NCBI RefSeq assembly: GCF_900156735.1
Contig: NZ_FTOL01000004.1
Location: 186,001-250,000, forward strand
Direction of reading: 5' to 3'
DNA: 64,000 bases
From: Chryseobacterium ureilyticum
GTDB taxonomy: Bacteria; Bacteroidota; Bacteroidia; Flavobacteriales; Weeksellaceae
The notes beneath the pieces were generated by a model. That model had not been told where the DNA came from, ran no database searches, and saw only the letters and a program-made list of their open reading frames with translations. Position numbers and translations under genes: made by a program. Of this stretch, positions 8,912 to 18,261 are shown in pieces (positions within the stretch are counted from its first letter, which is position 1; the number at the start of each line of letters is the position of its first letter).

Positions 8912-9652
8912 CTACAAATATTCTGAAACATCAATATCACCTTTTACAACTGGCATTCCATTTTCTGATTTTTCCTGAAGTACGATCATATTGGCTCCGG
9001 TATGCTGTTTTAATTTAACCTTGATTATATCAGATCCTGTATAAGGTTCTGTAGTTCCTGGTTTATAAAGTTCAAGATATACAGGTGCTGTAGAGCTGAA
9101 GGCACTATAAATTTTTACCGGAGTAAAATTGTCTTTTTCAATATTGTCAAATTCGGCAAGCACTACTCCATTTTCTCTTTTTAAAACACCTTTCACACTT
9201 GTAAGAGATGTTCCTGAATATTCACCCAGATTCGGAAAAATAAATACGAAGCCTACCTTTCCAAAACCGACTTGAGGTTTTACGACATCTGTTTGCAGGA
9301 AAATTCCTGGCAGATTGAAGAAATTTACTTTTTTATAATCAGCTATGTTATCATAGTTAATCATATATTTTGCTATTTCCTTCCCTGTTTCATTATTATA
9401 TATTGCCAGTTTGTTGGTTTCTCCCTGATCCACAACAAACTGAATCGTGGTTTCTATTTTATTGGTATAAGAGGTTTTTCCGTCAATCGATATTGGCTCT
9501 CCATTGAGTCTCAACTGAAGTACATCGGGCTTAGAATATCCTTTAATAACTACTTCAGCTGGCTTTTGTATGGCATCATATCTTTCCATTATTGTATTGT
9601 CTGTACAGGAAAATAATAGAGTCAATAATAGAAATGCAAAGATTTTATTCAT
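8912..9652 (-). CDS. Hypothetical lipoprotein, partner of S41 protease
   Basis: A 246-residue protein with a clear lipobox (LLLTLLFSC, lipid anchor at Cys16). The mature part is beta-rich and contains TSYTNKIETTIQFVVDQGE and repeated hydrophobic strands, suggesting one or two Ig-like sandwich domains. No named family is recognised. It is the first gene of an operon with the S41 protease 6 bp downstream. Possible roles are a substrate adaptor or inhibitor of the protease, which is inference from order alone. A terminator hairpin at 9681-9705 separates it from the type IX-secreted protein gene upstream. Confidence 0.7.
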   Translation of the reverse strand: MNKIFAFLLLTLLFSCTDNTIMERYDAIQKPAEVVIKGYSKPDVLQLRLNGEPISIDGKTSYTNKIETTIQFVVDQGETNKLAIYNNETGKEIAKYMINYDNIADYKKVNFFNLPGIFLQTDVVKPQVGFGKVGFVFIFPNLGEYSGTSLTSVKGVLKRENGVVLAEFDNIEKDNFTPVKIYSAFSSTAPVYLELYKPGTTEPYTGSDIIKVKLKQHTGANMIVLQEKSENGMPVVKGDIDVSEYL

Positions 9653-9680
9653 CTTTAATATTATTTAAAACTTTAAAAAA

Positions 9681-9705
9681 TTGCCCTGCCTTTTGTACAG
9701 GGCAA
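9681..9705 (-). terminator. Intrinsic terminator
   Basis: Arms TTGCCCTG (9681-9688) and CAGGGCAA (9698-9705) form an 8 bp stem. Read on the minus strand the stem is followed by six T. It ends the transcript of the type IX-secreted protein gene. Confidence 0.75.
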
Positions 9706-9819
9706 TAATAATTATAAAAAAACTAGTTGGATATGTTCTGGGTAACACCTGAGACTGCTACCCATTATTGTATATTTAAAATTTCATGTATTTCTAAATC
9801 AGTTTTTAAATCAGAAAGT

Positions 9820-10734
9820 CTATTTTTTAATAAAACTCAACGTTTCTGTAGTTTTACCGTCTGTTACTTCCACGATATATTTTCCTGTAGATAAAGCTAC
9901 TGCACTGATTGATTTTGAATATTGAGTAGCAACTACTCTTTGTCCTACTGCATTATAGATATTAATCATTGTAGCATTCTCTTTTAATGCGGGATTAAGC
10001 TGTAACTGTAAATTTTCTTTTACCGGATTTTCAATGATTCTGGTAAGTGTTTTGTTCTTTTTTACATCCTTTGTGCCTAGTGTTGCTGTAGCATAAATCG
10101 ACATCTCATTAATATTAATATTCGAAGCATTAGTCTCAAAACCAGGAAGTTTATTAGTCCACAGTCCTATATAAATCTTTTTACCGGCAAAAGCAGAAAT
10201 ATCTACAAGAGATTCTACGAACCCTGAAATACTAGGTGGGAAAGGAGTCTGTGTATTTCCTGCTACGATATAGTATTCATTTCCTGCTGGATCTGCAGTC
10301 TGTACCTGAAAATCTGATAATGTCGGAACAGGTTTTTCAGGGGTGCTTACATAAATGTAAAGATTTCTGCCTATCATATTATCCTGTACTCTCATTCTTC
10401 CAATAGAAGCGACTAGGGTAAGAGTTCCTCCGGCAGAAGATAAATCAATTTCAGGAGAGATCGCCCAGTCATTCTCTGTGTCAAGCCCTTGAACAAACCC
10501 TGAAGGAACTAAACTAATAGAATGTCTTAGAACTCCTTCTGTTCCATATTGCATAGTGGTAGTAGGACGAAACATATTCTGTCCCTGAGTCCATTTGTTA
10601 CCGTTGTTGTTCAGATCATGGAATGTCCAACCCTGAAGATCATCGGGCGTATCAAAAGAATTTGCCCATACAAGGTCCTGTGCTGTAACAGCATGTGAAA
10701 GCAATGCAATAGATAATAAAAATAATTTTTTCAT
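9820..10734 (-). CDS. Choice-of-anchor J-like domain protein with type IX sorting domain
   Basis: A 304-residue secreted protein. It has a signal peptide (KKLFLLSIALLSHAVTAQ) and then a jelly-roll domain of the cleaved-adhesin or choice-of-anchor J type (WANSFDTPDDLQGWTFHD and IDLSSAGGTLTLVAS; about residues 20-215). The last 75 residues are a type A sorting domain of the type IX system, with NPVKENLQLQL, INIYNAVGQRV and the end GKYIVEVTDGKTTETLSFIKK. It would be exported across the outer membrane and fixed to the surface or released. It sits next to the two repeat-rich lipoproteins and the STN receptor, so it may belong to that surface system. A ligand cannot be assigned. Confidence 0.85.
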   Translation of the reverse strand: MKKLFLLSIALLSHAVTAQDLVWANSFDTPDDLQGWTFHDLNNNGNKWTQGQNMFRPTTTMQYGTEGVLRHSISLVPSGFVQGLDTENDWAISPEIDLSSAGGTLTLVASIGRMRVQDNMIGRNLYIYVSTPEKPVPTLSDFQVQTADPAGNEYYIVAGNTQTPFPPSISGFVESLVDISAFAGKKIYIGLWTNKLPGFETNASNININEMSIYATATLGTKDVKKNKTLTRIIENPVKENLQLQLNPALKENATMINIYNAVGQRVVATQYSKSISAVALSTGKYIVEVTDGKTTETLSFIKK

Positions 10735-10769
10735 AATACTTGTTATTAAGATTTTTAAAAGAATAAAAG

Positions 10770-10794
10770 CAGGGAAAGCATTAATCTTTCCCTG
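10770..10794. terminator. Intrinsic terminator, strong hairpin
   Basis: CAGGGAAAG (10770-10778) pairs perfectly with CTTTCCCTG (10786-10794) around a 7 nt loop. Eight T follow on the plus strand, and a T-rich tract follows on the minus strand. It lies just after the stop of the lipoprotein gene at 10814 and probably terminates it. Confidence 0.8.
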
Positions 10795-10813
10795 TTTTTT
10801 TTAGAATTTATTC

Positions 10814-12112
10814 CTAAAGTGAGAAGTTATACTTCGTCCAGATTCCCTGGAAGTTTCCACAGTTTCTAGGAGATACGTTCCAAGATCCTTCGTTGTAGAA
10901 TGGCTGGCTCATTCCCCAAAGAGCTGCAGAAGTACCTGTTAATAGGTTTGCTGCTGGGATTCCCGCAGTTCCTGCTCCTGTAACAGAAGTTCCGAATCCG
11001 TGTACCTGGATTGAACTTAAGTTAGATGCTGCAGAAAGCTCAGAACCTGTATTTTCTACTTTGATTCCTACCGGATATCCTGTAACTACGGCATTATTCA
11101 ATGTTAATTTTCCGTTTCTTCTGATGTGAATACCGTTTTCATAAGCAAGTCCTTGTCCTGTTACTCCATTTTTTGCCCCGATAATAGTAAGATTGTTGAT
11201 CGTAGGGTTTGTAATTAATGAAGTTGCAGTACCTGTTGCGTTGTTATCCAATTCGATACCGTTAGAATCAGGAGATCCTCCACTTACGGTATGTGCTGAT
11301 TTGTAATCTGCTAAAGACAATGCACAAGTAATAGTTCCTGTATATCCATTATCAAAATCGAAATTATCATCTTCAGCTGCAAAAGAAACAAGGTTAGAAG
11401 CATTTACAGTTCCACCGAAGAATTCAAAAGAATCATCCTGTCCGTAAGAAACCTGAATATGATCTAAAGTAGTACCATTTCCAACACCAGCTAGAGTTAA
11501 AGCATTAACTTCGTTTCCAGAGTTAGCTCCTACGAAATCATAACCTGCAAATTCAATACGAACGTATTTTATCGTACCTGCATTATGTCCGGAAGTTGTT
11601 CCACCAAAGTAGAAATCAGGATTATTAGCTGGCAGACCTTCTACAGTTGTAGTAAAAGGTACATTGGTAGGAGCATCCCCTAAAAGGATAATTCCTCCAA
11701 AGTCTCCAGGTACAGCCGTAGTAGTATCATCTCCGTCCAATAATCTGTAGCTTGTAAAAACAATTGGTTGAGATTCTGTTCCTGTAGCATTAATTTTACC
11801 TGTTTTGGTAATAACAAGAATACCTGAACCTTCTCCTATTGCATTAGGTTTTGCTTTGATGAAAGTTCCTGGCTGAATGGTAAGTGTTGCTCCGTTTTTT
11901 ACGGCTACAGTACCATCAATTTCTATTACTCCACTCCATGTTGTATTAGAAGTAATATCACCGCTTACTTTAGTTACAGGAAGTGCAGAAGCTGTAAGAT
12001 ATTCAGCTGAAGTAGATTTCATTTCGAAAGGAGTAGAAGAATCTGCTAAATGATCATTTTGACAAGCTGTAAGTGATAATGCAGCAGCTGCAATTAGAGT
12101 TAATCTTTTCAT
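10814..12112 (-). CDS. Beta-helix-like lipoprotein, paralog 1
   Basis: A 432-residue lipoprotein with lipobox LSLTAC (anchor Cys17). The mature protein is a repetitive Gly/Asn/Thr-rich beta protein that I read as a right-handed parallel beta-helix or similar solenoid: NTTWSGVIEIDG, VKNGATLTIQPGTFIKAKP, TIKYVRIEFAGYDF, TTLDHIQVSYGQDDSFEFFGG and KLTLNNAVVTGYPVGIKVEN look like successive rungs. A cluster of acidic residues (EDDNFDFDNGY) could bind cations. It ends with a conserved CGNFQGIWTKYNF block rather than a type IX sorting domain. Closely similar throughout to the gene at 12411-13706. It follows the STN-type TonB receptor and may capture its cargo in place of a SusD protein (inference). 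Confidence 0.75.
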   Translation of the reverse strand: MKRLTLIAAAALSLTACQNDHLADSSTPFEMKSTSAEYLTASALPVTKVSGDITSNTTWSGVIEIDGTVAVKNGATLTIQPGTFIKAKPNAIGEGSGILVITKTGKINATGTESQPIVFTSYRLLDGDDTTTAVPGDFGGIILLGDAPTNVPFTTTVEGLPANNPDFYFGGTTSGHNAGTIKYVRIEFAGYDFVGANSGNEVNALTLAGVGNGTTLDHIQVSYGQDDSFEFFGGTVNASNLVSFAAEDDNFDFDNGYTGTITCALSLADYKSAHTVSGGSPDSNGIELDNNATGTATSLITNPTINNLTIIGAKNGVTGQGLAYENGIHIRRNGKLTLNNAVVTGYPVGIKVENTGSELSAASNLSSIQVHGFGTSVTGAGTAGIPAANLLTGTSAALWGMSQPFYNEGSWNVSPRNCGNFQGIWTKYNFSL

Positions 12113-12410
12113 TGTTATAATTTTTGATAGATCCGGTTATTTGTTTTTATGACCAGAAATTTTTAATATTCAGAAATATCTGCCTCTATATTTCTGCGAT
12201 TTGGTTATTGTTTACATCCTACAGATCAGGAGGAGCTGAGCTGTCTGAGTTCCCTGTTTGTTTTCACTATCTTCCGGGAAAAGTCAATAGTGATCGGTTT
12301 TTGATTGATTCGGTACTGCTGTGCGCATCATCAGTATTATTCCGGTTCATTTTTCAGGATTCCGAAACCTGTACACTTCTATATCGAGAGCTCTTTTTTA
12401 TACTCATTAT
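12113..12410. other. Spacer between duplicated lipoprotein genes
   Basis: A 298 bp gap. It holds one hairpin with arms CAGAAATAT (12171-12179) and ATATTTCTG (12188-12196), which may stop or attenuate transcription from the upstream paralog. No convincing promoter consensus or coding sequence was seen; the open frames on the plus strand here are antisense to the gene tail. Confidence 0.5.
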
Positions 12411-13706
12411 TTATTCCACAATAGTAAAATTGTATTTTGTCCAGTTGCCCTGGAAATTTCCACAGTTTCGTGGAGAAACATTCCAGGATCCTTCATTAAG
12501 GAATGGTTGATTCATCCCCAATAGCGCTGCTGTAGTTCCCGTCATAAGATTAGATGTTGGAATTCCTGCAGTTCCTGCTCCTATAACAGAGGTTCCGAAG
12601 CCGTGTACAAAGATTGAATTCAGGTTAGAAGCTGAAGAAAGCACTGAACCTGTCGATTCTACTCGGATTCCGGTAGGATAACCTGTAATCGATGCATTAT
12701 TAAGTGTTAATTTTCCGTATCTTCTGATATGTATACCGTTTTCGTAAACAAGTCCCTGCCCTGCTACTCCATATTTTGCACCAATAATGGTAAGATTGTT
12801 TATGGTAGGATTTGTGATTAAAACAGTAGGTGTACCTGTTGAGTTATTGTCTAGCTCAATACCATTAGAATCCGAACTTCCCCCACTTGTGGCATGATAT
12901 CCGAAGTAGTCTCCCAAAGAAAGAGCACAGGTTATAGTTCCTGTATATCCGTTATCAAAATCGAAATTATCATCTTCAGCTGCAAGAGAAACCAAATTAG
13001 TGGCATTTACTGTTCCTCCAAAAAATTCGAAAGAATCATCCAAACTATAAGATACCTGAATATGATCTAAAGTTGTCCCATTCCCAACGCCGCCTAAGGT
13101 GAGACCGTTAATTTCGTTACCTGAATTAGCCCCAGTAAAATCATATCCTGCAAACTCGATGCGTACATATTTCATTGTTCCTCCATTGTGATATGGATTG
13201 ACACCTCCAAAGTAATAATCAGGCCCGTTTAATCCTTCAATATTAGTTGTATAAGGTACATTGGTAGGTGCGTCTCCTAACATAATCACTCCGCCGAAGT
13301 CCCCCGGTCTTGCTACTGTATCTTCATTTCCATCCAAAAGATTATAACTTGTAAAAACAATGGGCTGAGTCTCAGTTCCTGTTGCATTGATTTTCCCTGA
13401 CTTAGTAATTACCAAAACTCCTGTAGCCTGCCATTTAGAATTTGGCTTAGCTTTAATATAAGTCCCTGGAAGAATTGTTAATGTTGCTCCATTTTTCACC
13501 TCTATTATTCCGTCCATTTCAATCACTCCGCTCCATGTTGTATTAGACGTAATAGGTCCGCTTACCTGGGTTACAGGTTGTACTGAAACTGTAAGATACT
13601 CTGCTGAAGTAGGCTTCATTTCAAATGGTGAAGAAGAGTCCGCCAAATGATCATTCTGGCATGCTATACACAATAAACTGACAGCAATTAGAGGTATTTT
13701 TTTCAT
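12411..13706 (-). CDS. Beta-helix-like lipoprotein, paralog 2
   Basis: A 431-residue tandem paralog of the lipoprotein at 10814-12112. It shares the QNDHLADS sequence after the lipid-anchor cysteine, the VKNGATLTI-PGT rung, EFAGYDF, DDSFEFFGGTVNA, AAEDDNFDFDNGYTGTITCALSL and the C-terminal CGNFQGNWTKYNF. Differences cluster in a few loops (for example LGDYFGYHATSGG against LADYKSAHTVSGG), which could change ligand choice. It starts 45 bp after the stop of the STN-type TonB receptor and is probably in the same transcript. Confidence 0.75.
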   Translation of the reverse strand: MKKIPLIAVSLLCIACQNDHLADSSSPFEMKPTSAEYLTVSVQPVTQVSGPITSNTTWSGVIEMDGIIEVKNGATLTILPGTYIKAKPNSKWQATGVLVITKSGKINATGTETQPIVFTSYNLLDGNEDTVARPGDFGGVIMLGDAPTNVPYTTNIEGLNGPDYYFGGVNPYHNGGTMKYVRIEFAGYDFTGANSGNEINGLTLGGVGNGTTLDHIQVSYSLDDSFEFFGGTVNATNLVSLAAEDDNFDFDNGYTGTITCALSLGDYFGYHATSGGSSDSNGIELDNNSTGTPTVLITNPTINNLTIIGAKYGVAGQGLVYENGIHIRRYGKLTLNNASITGYPTGIRVESTGSVLSSASNLNSIFVHGFGTSVIGAGTAGIPTSNLMTGTTAALLGMNQPFLNEGSWNVSPRNCGNFQGNWTKYNFTIVE

Positions 13707-13751
13707 TTTTAATAAGTTTTATGGGTTGATTTATTAGTTTTTAATGAGATC

Positions 13752-16700
13752 TTAAAATGTATAGTTAACACTTAGTCCGAATATTCTTCCACTGTAAGCA
13801 CGGAATAAAATCTTATCAATGTCTTTATCATATTTATTGGTAGCCCCAGGCACAATAGTCTGTAGTTCACGGGCTGTTTTATCCCCGGTATTATCAGTAT
13901 ACCCTAAATAAGAGTTATAGTTATTATAGTATTCCTTTACCCTGTTGAAGAGATTCCTCACACTCAGCTTCACTTCAAGATTTCTGTTCCTTAAAAGCTT
14001 ATATGAAACCTGCGCATCTGCTACAGCATAAGGGCGTTGGATCTCCTCTCCGTTATAAGAATATCCTACCGTTATATACTGATCTCCTTTTGCATTATAT
14101 AAAAAGCTGAACCCCAATCTTTCTCCATCATACATTAATCCTAAGTTATAAGCATAAGGAGTTTGCCCGTAAAGAGGTCTGTCTACTTCATAGGTAGCGT
14201 CCTGGTCTGTTGTTTTTGCTTTATCTTTAAAAGCAACTACTTTCGTAATGTTATATGTGAAATTTCCATTGATAAAGAGCTTTTCCATGAAAGAATTGGT
14301 TGCAATAAATCCCAGATTTTTTCTAAACTCCGCTTCAAACCCTTTCAATTTTGCATTTTTAGAATTTCCGTTATAAAGTTGTAAATTTCCTTCACTGGTA
14401 ATATATCCTTCTCTTTCAATAGGTCTGTCAATATCTTTATAATACAAGCCTGCTGAAAATATTTCTCCTAATCCCGGAAACCACTCAAACTTAAAATCAT
14501 AGTTATTAACTACAGATGACACCATATTTGTATTGAAAATCTGCCCGTTGGCTATGGGATCAAAATAAGGTAATCCGGTACGCTCATTAAACTGAGGACG
14601 AATGACAGCCTTGTTATAAGCAAGTCTCAGATTTATTTTATTGGTGGGACTATAGGTAAAATTTACAGAAGGCATCCATTGCCATGGTTTATCATCAATT
14701 CCTGTTTTTGTAAAATTATTAGAGTCCTTAGTTTCCATTTGCTGAGAAACAAGATCATATTGAAAATACTCAGCACGTAATCCCCACACTAGTCTGAATT
14801 TATTTTTCCAACGGTTATCAAACATTACATAAGCAGCATGCTGTTCTACTTCTCCTTCATATTTACCATCTACAAACAATGGTCTGGTTTCCCAACCAAT
14901 TCCGCCAGGGACATAATGAGAACCATCAAACCAATCTGAAAGAGCTCCATACATTTCCAAGACTTTTGGATTCGGAACATCTCTGTTTCCATCGACTCTT
15001 AATAAAAATTTCTGCTGTTGATTTGTATTGCTTTTTGAGGCTCCGGCATATCCTACCTTAATATCATTTTTAAAATTTCCCCTGTCCATGCTCCATTTGA
15101 AAGAAGCTCCATAATTATAATCGGTTTCCTTACTACCAATATATCCTCTTGCAAAATCACTTGCAGAATTATTAGCTATATGATAATTCAGAATCTCACG
15201 TCCAATGAATTTATATAAAGTATTGTATTGAGTATAGTCCTTAGTATCTGATGAAACTCCCGTTCTGGCAGCAAACCAATTGACTTCCATATTACCAAAC
15301 TTATGATTTCCTTCCAGCTTATTCTGCAAAAACATTTGATAAACAGGATAATCTGTATTATTTGTAAATGGTTTTTCTAAAGATGAAATTTTTGACGGGT
15401 CATTATTGGGAATTATTCCGTAATAAAAATAATTATAGGAAGCTTCTGCGTCAGAACGATTACCACTTCCACTTGTATATTCATCCCAGCCTGTAATTCT
15501 TGTGAGTGTGTTATCATAAATATGAGTATATGAATTACGAAGTGAAATTCTGCTTTTTCCTAATTGTAACCCAAAATTCAACATTCCTGCCACTGTAGAA
15601 TTGTAATTATAAGAAGCTCCTTTATTCTTAAAATTATAAAAAGGCATTTTTCCATTGGCATCAAAAGAGAAATCTGTTGTATCCAGCCAGTTTCCTCTTC
15701 CCGTATGATCTATATCCAGCTTATTTTGTTCATTTCTGATAATAAATGCTCCAGCAAAACCCCATTTATTATTATTTTTAAGGGCATAGGTTCTTCCTAA
15801 GGCAAGCTGCAAATTGGAACCCATATCACCTTTTGTCCTGTAATTGGTGAAGTTGTCATTTTTAAACTGGCTTGACTGTTCAAAAAACATAGGATTAGTC
15901 CAGTTCATAGCCTGAAGCCCTTTTGGGAAGTCTCTTGTTCCGTCATCATACCCGAAATAATCATACTTTCCACGCTTACGGGTCAAAAACTCTTTAAAAG
16001 CTGACTGATCATTATAAGAAGTTCCCATGCTTACGGTTGTAAAATTCTCATTAGGAATATCTTTGGTTCTTACTTCCACAAAACCTCCTGCAAAACTTGC
16101 ATTCATATCAGGAGTTGCAGATTTGCTTACCACAACACTTTCCACCATTGCCGTCGGAATAATATCAAAAGAAAAATTCTGATTATATGCCTCGGTACTA
16201 GGAAGATTGATCCCGTCCATTGCCGCTGTATTCCAACGTTCTCCCATTGATCTTACGACAACATATTTATTGTCTATAGTGGTAATTCCCGTTACTCTTT
16301 TTAAAGTTCCACCCACATCATTATCCGGAGTTTTCGAAATTTGCTCCGCAGAAATACCATCACTCATCTGGGCTGCTTTTTTCTGTTGAGCCAGTAATCC
16401 TGCCTGTGTATCTGCTTTACGGGTTGCTGTAACTACCACTTCTTTGATATCTGTAATTTTATCAGAAGCTCTATTCAAAGCAAATGAAACAGCATTGGTC
16501 TCTTTGTTCGCAATAGATAGTTTTTCTACTCTAAGTGTATTATATTTAGATGCTTTTATTGTTAAATTATATATTCCTGACGGCAGGTCCGTTGAAAAGT
16601 CTCCATTATTGTCTGTCAATACAGTTTTCCCTGCAATAGTAACTTCAGCACCAACAATAGGATTTCCTACCTCATCAACGATTTTCCCGGAAATGCGTCC

Positions 16701-17033
16701 GTTTCCCGGTAATGCAATATTTCCGCCTTCATATTTTATCGAAATCAGATCTCCATGTAAACGGAATACAACCGGAAGTCCGTTTGTAATGTCTTTAAGA
16801 CAGCTATGGATGGATGAATTTTCACATTTTATTCCTTTTACTTTCAGTTCTTTAATATCAACCTTTGAATAAGCAAGCCTCATTCCTGTTTTTCCGGCAA
16901 AATCTTCCAGAACTTCTATTAACGGTCTGCTTGAAGGAACGGAAAATGTAACTTTCTGAACCAGCTCCTGTGCTTCTGCTGCAACAGTAAAAAATAAGGC
17001 TGCTATGGTAAAACCACATTTCAAACTTTTCAT
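13752..17033 (-). CDS. TonB-dependent receptor with N-terminal STN signalling domain
   Basis: A 1093-residue outer-membrane transducer. Signal peptide at 1-22. An STN (secretin/TonB N-terminal) domain follows at about 28-100 (FSVPSSRPLIEVLEDFAGKT, MRLAYSKVDI), then a carboxypeptidase-regulatory-like domain at about 110-195 (GRISGKIVDEVGNPIVGAEV), the plug (GGTLKRVTGITTIDNKYVVV, GFVEVRTKDIP) and the barrel ending FGLSVNYTF. STN domains contact FecR-type anti-sigma proteins. The FecR gene lies 36 bp upstream and the sigma factor gene is divergent, giving a complete cell-surface signalling set. The plug is of the TIGR01782-like type, as in the phytase-linked receptor. Its cargo is unknown. Confidence 0.9.
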   Translation of the reverse strand: MKSLKCGFTIAALFFTVAAEAQELVQKVTFSVPSSRPLIEVLEDFAGKTGMRLAYSKVDIKELKVKGIKCENSSIHSCLKDITNGLPVVFRLHGDLISIKYEGGNIALPGNGRISGKIVDEVGNPIVGAEVTIAGKTVLTDNNGDFSTDLPSGIYNLTIKASKYNTLRVEKLSIANKETNAVSFALNRASDKITDIKEVVVTATRKADTQAGLLAQQKKAAQMSDGISAEQISKTPDNDVGGTLKRVTGITTIDNKYVVVRSMGERWNTAAMDGINLPSTEAYNQNFSFDIIPTAMVESVVVSKSATPDMNASFAGGFVEVRTKDIPNENFTTVSMGTSYNDQSAFKEFLTRKRGKYDYFGYDDGTRDFPKGLQAMNWTNPMFFEQSSQFKNDNFTNYRTKGDMGSNLQLALGRTYALKNNNKWGFAGAFIIRNEQNKLDIDHTGRGNWLDTTDFSFDANGKMPFYNFKNKGASYNYNSTVAGMLNFGLQLGKSRISLRNSYTHIYDNTLTRITGWDEYTSGSGNRSDAEASYNYFYYGIIPNNDPSKISSLEKPFTNNTDYPVYQMFLQNKLEGNHKFGNMEVNWFAARTGVSSDTKDYTQYNTLYKFIGREILNYHIANNSASDFARGYIGSKETDYNYGASFKWSMDRGNFKNDIKVGYAGASKSNTNQQQKFLLRVDGNRDVPNPKVLEMYGALSDWFDGSHYVPGGIGWETRPLFVDGKYEGEVEQHAAYVMFDNRWKNKFRLVWGLRAEYFQYDLVSQQMETKDSNNFTKTGIDDKPWQWMPSVNFTYSPTNKINLRLAYNKAVIRPQFNERTGLPYFDPIANGQIFNTNMVSSVVNNYDFKFEWFPGLGEIFSAGLYYKDIDRPIEREGYITSEGNLQLYNGNSKNAKLKGFEAEFRKNLGFIATNSFMEKLFINGNFTYNITKVVAFKDKAKTTDQDATYEVDRPLYGQTPYAYNLGLMYDGERLGFSFLYNAKGDQYITVGYSYNGEEIQRPYAVADAQVSYKLLRNRNLEVKLSVRNLFNRVKEYYNNYNSYLGYTDNTGDKTARELQTIVPGATNKYDKDIDKILFRAYSGRIFGLSVNYTF

Positions 17034-17069
17034 ACGTAAGTGTTTCTCTTTAGATTTAAGATTATATGA

Positions 17070-18020
17070 TTATTTATTTTTTAATATATAGGTGTTATCT
17101 TTTTTCTCCACTTCGAATCCAAGGATAAAAGCCAGTGATTCAACATTTTCAGCAACGGTTCCTCCTGTAAAATCGGCAGTAATTCTTTTATTTTCAGTTT
17201 CTTTCGGATAATAGATCTTCGTATTATAATTGCTTTCCAAAACAGCAATCACTTCATTTAGAGGAACATCATTAAAGCTTAAAGACAGTAATTCTGATCT
17301 TGATTTACCGGAAGTTTTATCAGGAGCAAATGAAATAACAGCCGTGGTATGAGCAACTCCGAAATTCGTCCACTTCTGATTAGGTTTAAGAAAAGAAACA
17401 GGTGTTCCGACAGAAGATACCGCAACTTTACCTTCATAAAGATCTACCGCTTTGCTCTTCCCGGATTGGGAAATTTTAAACACTGTTCCCAATACCTTAG
17501 TACTGAAACCATCTGCATTCACAATGAAAGGATGAATCTTGGATTTTGCAACGGAGAATACAGCATCACCTTTTAAATCGACCACTCTGGTAGAAGCCGG
17601 AAATGATTTTGCGACTGTAAGCTCAGCTCCGGGTAATAAGGTAACAACCGATCCGTCTTCAAGATGAATAATTTTTTCTCCGGATTCAGCAATATAGATA
17701 TCCGGTTTAATGAAAGTATTATAAATAAGAAATCCTCCTAATGAAAGCAGAAGTACAACAGCCGCTGCTACCTGGTAGACGTATTTTTTATAGCTTCTTA
17801 CAGGAATACTTCTACCCGTTGAATTAAAATAAGACTCTAGTCCTGATAATACTCTTACTTTAGATTCCTGCATATGAACAGCATTCAAATCTTTTTCTGC
17901 ATTATTATTCCATTGTCTTAAAAGTTCGGTTTCCTTTTCTGAAACTTTTTCCTCTGAAACTTCACGTTCCCAAAGTTTGAAAACAAAGACTTCAATATTT
18001 TTGTAGTTAATTTTTTTCAT
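17070..18020 (-). CDS. FecR family anti-sigma regulator
   Basis: A 316-residue inner-membrane protein. An N-terminal cytoplasmic anti-sigma region of about 85 residues precedes one transmembrane segment (VYQVAAAVVLLLSLGGFLIY, about 87-107). The periplasmic FecR domain follows (EKIIHLEDGSVVTLLPGAELTV, then FPASTRVVDLKGDAVFSVA, about 125-225). The C-terminal part (SFNDVPLNEVIAVLESNYN) is the STN-like domain that meets the receptor. It controls the divergent FecI-type sigma factor at 18262 and passes the signal from the STN receptor downstream. Confidence 0.92.
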   Translation of the reverse strand: MKKINYKNIEVFVFKLWEREVSEEKVSEKETELLRQWNNNAEKDLNAVHMQESKVRVLSGLESYFNSTGRSIPVRSYKKYVYQVAAAVVLLLSLGGFLIYNTFIKPDIYIAESGEKIIHLEDGSVVTLLPGAELTVAKSFPASTRVVDLKGDAVFSVAKSKIHPFIVNADGFSTKVLGTVFKISQSGKSKAVDLYEGKVAVSSVGTPVSFLKPNQKWTNFGVAHTTAVISFAPDKTSGKSRSELLSLSFNDVPLNEVIAVLESNYNTKIYYPKETENKRITADFTGGTVAENVESLAFILGFEVEKKDNTYILKNK

Positions 18021-18243
18021 AAATAATTCATAGTATTCACAGATACTTCTATCTATAAGACTATGAAAATGAAAAACTTCCCTAGATGTTTATTAACATT
18101 ATATTCATATTAGTTCCTAATTTCTGATCATTTTAATCTTTTTTTACATTTACTCAACATTAACGTCATATTCAAGCCTTGTTTTTCAGAAATATTTAAC
18201 CTTACCATAATTAAAGTTCACAAAAAGTTCATTTTCCTTTAGG

Positions 18244-18251
18244 TAATTTTG
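18244..18251 (+). promoter_or_regulatory. Candidate -7 element (TAATTTTG) of the sigma factor gene
   Basis: TAATTTTG matches TAnnTTTG and is 10 bp before the ATG at 18262, implying a very short leader. No TTG lies at the -33 position. The rest of the 241 bp divergent region is AT-rich and shows nothing else clear. Confidence 0.4.
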
Positions 18252-18261
18252 TTGCAACGAT

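Noticed and set aside
12124..12510. 128-codon plus-strand frame between the lipoprotein paralogs
   Set aside because: Its second half is antisense to the tail of the lipoprotein at 12411, and the first half lies in the spacer. It has no domain pattern.
16444..16872. 142-codon plus-strand frame inside the STN receptor
   Set aside because: It is the antisense shadow of a well-supported receptor gene; high Ser/Ile/Pro composition is explained by reverse-complement codons.
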